Position numbers and translations under genes: made by a program
Notes under the pieces: model-generated
What the model saw: only the letters and a program-made list of their open reading frames with translations
Told to the model about the DNA's origin: nothing
The model's database searches: none
Source: Endobacterium cereale
GTDB lineage: Bacteria; Pseudomonadota; Alphaproteobacteria; Rhizobiales; Rhizobiaceae
Reading direction: 5' to 3'
DNA: 64,000 nt
Assembly: GCF_009617585.1 (NCBI RefSeq)
Contig: NZ_WIXI01000036.1
Coordinates: 23,072-87,071 of the forward strand
Part shown: positions 62,544 to 64,000 of the stretch, one piece after another
How positions within the stretch are numbered: position 1 is the first letter of the stretch
How the letters are laid out: every line of letters starts with the position of its first letter

Positions 62544-63428
62544 ATGCGCGCGACCGATCTTTCCGAACTGGCGGCTTTCGAGGCCGTTGCCCGCCATCGC
62601 AGCTTTCGCAAGGCAAGCGAGGAGCGTGGCGTCACGGCGTCGGCCATCAGCCATGCGGTGAGCAATCTGGAAGCGCGTGTGGGTATCCGGCTTTTGAACC
62701 GCACGACCCGTAGCGTCTCGCTCACCGATGCCGGCACCATGCTGCTGGCCCAGTTGTCGCCGGCATTCGGCGAGATCGGCTCGGCGCTCGATGCGCTCAA
62801 CCAGTATCGCGACACGCCGTTCGGCAAGGTGCGCATCAATGCGCCAAGCTCGATCGCGCCCTTCGTACTCGGGCCGGTCATGGCGAAACTGATCCGTGAA
62901 AACCCGAACCTGCAGCTGGAAATCGTCGCCACCGACCGGCTGGAAGATATCGTAGAGGGCGGTTTCGATGCGGGCATAAGACTGGGCGAGAGCCTGCGCG
63001 ACGGTATGACGGCGGTGAGGATCAATCCACGCCTTCGATTTGCCGTCGTCGGCTCACCCGCCTATTTCGAAAGGCGGCCGCTACCGCAGACACCTGCGGA
63101 CCTGAAGAACCACATCTGCATCCGCAATGTCTATCCGAGCGGCACGCCTTATGCGTGGTCGTTCGACCGCGATACGGAAACCATCGACGTCGAGCCGACC
63201 AGCCCGCTGACCCTGCATGACCACGAGTTGATGATTGAGGCCGCCTTATCCGGCATCGCGCTCGCTTATGTCTGGGAAAACCGCGCCGAACCCTTTTTGC
63301 GCGATGGCAGGCTGGTGCGGTGCCTGGAACCGTGGTGCCCGCCGGAAGACTGGCTCTATCTCTATTATCCAACCCGCAAATACATGTCGGCGGGTTTGAG
63401 GGCTGTCATTGAAGCGATGCGGGTCTAA
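62544..63428 (+). CDS. LysR-family transcriptional regulator
   Basis: A 294-residue LysR regulator. The winged HTH occupies about residues 5-65 (FRKASEERGVTASAISHAVS then LEARVGIRLLNRTTRSVSLT). The periplasmic-binding-like effector domain spans about 90-290. Family resemblance is to regulators of neighbouring reductases (the DmlR/AaeR-like group). It diverges from the SDR gene and likely controls it from the 113-base intergenic region. Confidence 0.9.
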   Translation: MRATDLSELAAFEAVARHRSFRKASEERGVTASAISHAVSNLEARVGIRLLNRTTRSVSLTDAGTMLLAQLSPAFGEIGSALDALNQYRDTPFGKVRINAPSSIAPFVLGPVMAKLIRENPNLQLEIVATDRLEDIVEGGFDAGIRLGESLRDGMTAVRINPRLRFAVVGSPAYFERRPLPQTPADLKNHICIRNVYPSGTPYAWSFDRDTETIDVEPTSPLTLHDHELMIEAALSGIALAYVWENRAEPFLRDGRLVRCLEPWCPPEDWLYLYYPTRKYMSAGLRAVIEAMRV

Positions 63429-63465
63429 CGAAAGAGGCGGGCCGCTCAGCCCGCCTCATCGAACG

Positions 63466-64000
63466 TCACATATTCTGATAAACCGGGCCTTCGGCGCCCT
63501 GCGGCGGGACCCAGTTGATGTTCTGGTTGGGGTCCTTGATGTCGCAGGTCTTGCAGTGCACGCAGTTCTGCGCGTTGATGACGTAGACCTCCTCGCCATC
63601 CTTCTCGACCCATTCATAAACCCCGGCCGGACAGTAGCGCGTCGAGGGCCCGGCATAAACGTCGTGTTCGGAGCGCTTCTGCAGGTCCATGTCCTTTACC
63701 TGGAGATGAACCGGCTGGTCTTCCTCATGATTGGTGTTGGACAAAAACACCGAGGACAGGCGGTCGAAGGTCAGCACACCATCCGGCTTCGGATAATCGA
63801 TCTTCTTATGCAGTTTTGCAGGCTCGAGCGACTGCGCATCCGTCTTGCCGTGTTTCAGCGTGCCGAAGAAGGAGAAGCCAAAAAGCTGGTTGGTCCACAT
63901 GTCGAGGCCACCAAGTGAAACGCCCAGCACCGTGCCGAGCTTCGACCATAGCGGTTTGACGTTGCGCACGCTCTTCAAATCCTTGCCGATCGGGCCGTCG
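63466..64000 (-). CDS. Electron-transfer flavoprotein-ubiquinone oxidoreductase (3' part)
   Basis: The last 178 or so codons of an ETF-QO gene, running off the right edge. The visible part ends with the ferredoxin-like 4Fe-4S domain: CPAGVYEW, and NCVHCKTCDIKDPNQNINWV giving the remaining cysteines, then the usual VPPQGAEGPVYQNM end. ETF-QO passes electrons from acyl-CoA and other dehydrogenases through ETF to ubiquinone at the inner membrane. The N-terminal FAD and quinone domains lie outside the window. Confidence 0.95.
   Translation of the reverse strand, partial: DGPIGKDLKSVRNVKPLWSKLGTVLGVSLGGLDMWTNQLFGFSFFGTLKHGKTDAQSLEPAKLHKKIDYPKPDGVLTFDRLSSVFLSNTNHEEDQPVHLQVKDMDLQKRSEHDVYAGPSTRYCPAGVYEWVEKDGEEVYVINAQNCVHCKTCDIKDPNQNINWVPPQGAEGPVYQNM

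Overview
The window is ordinary chromosomal DNA of an alphaproteobacterium, most likely a member of the Rhizobiaceae (Agrobacterium/Rhizobium group). This rests on gene content and order: the block recO-era-rnc-lepB-acpS-DUF2062, a long bifunctional rsh gene next to rpoZ, dapA-smpB, two tandem Omp2b/RopA-type porins, a TIGR02301 protein, a DUF3563 mini-protein and GTG/ATGA-coupled operons. There is no rRNA, CRISPR array, integrase or complete insertion sequence. One tRNA gene (Ser, GCU) is present.

Layout. 1-5.8 kb: a decayed HigBA-like toxin-antitoxin remnant, a Nudix hydrolase, small exported or conserved proteins, then a tightly coupled ygfZ / HD-hydrolase / tyrosine-phosphatase run and an MscS channel. 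5.9-14 kb: a giant DUF2339 membrane protein, an HD protein, a MOSC protein, an EamA exporter, an orphan flagellin with a 6-bp in-frame repeat, and an MFS carrier. 13.9-19.3 kb (minus): the recO-era-rnc-lepB-acpS housekeeping operon, DUF2062 and a 50-residue DUF3563 protein; a perfect 28-bp inverted repeat lies downstream of era. 19.7-28.9 kb: rsh, rpoZ, a divergent NYN ribonuclease-like gene, ada, smpB, dapA and a soluble-type lytic transglycosylase. 29-36 kb: twin porins, tRNA-Ser, a ferredoxin-reductase-like flavoprotein, a PilZ-like protein, a HisC-type aminotransferase and a Sel1 protein. 36.4-43.7 kb: DUF2147, amn (AMP nucleosidase), a broken VapBC module with its palindromic operator, DUF3667, an unusual HExxH metalloprotease fused to a TPM domain, and a multiply frameshifted leucine-rich-repeat gene. 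43.7-47.3 kb: a flippase-like protein, a GT2 and a GT39 glycosyltransferase that together look like a lipid-glycosylation unit. 47.3-54 kb: a divergent aminotransferase / gamma-glutamylpolyamine-synthetase-like pair (polyamine use), YdcF, DUF3592 and a lipid kinase. 54-64 kb: MFS, a frameshifted quinone oxidoreductase, DoxX, an L,D-transpeptidase, the pqq locus, an SDR/LysR divergent pair and the 3' part of an ETF-ubiquinone oxidoreductase gene.

The most interesting stretch is 57.9-61.1 kb. It is a pqq operon on the minus strand in which the precursor peptide gene pqqA (too short for ordinary ORF calling) and the radical-SAM gene pqqE look intact and pqqD is largely preserved. pqqB and pqqC survive only as short, frameshifted fragments in about 600 bp. 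Overlapping the 3' end of pqqE is a polytopic membrane protein with SecY-like landmarks, which I interpret as a divergent SecY paralogue tied to this peptide-derived cofactor locus.

A second theme is gene decay: HigBA, VapBC, pqqB/C, an LRR gene, a quinone oxidoreductase and a small membrane protein all carry frameshifts or deletions, while the housekeeping genes between them are clean.
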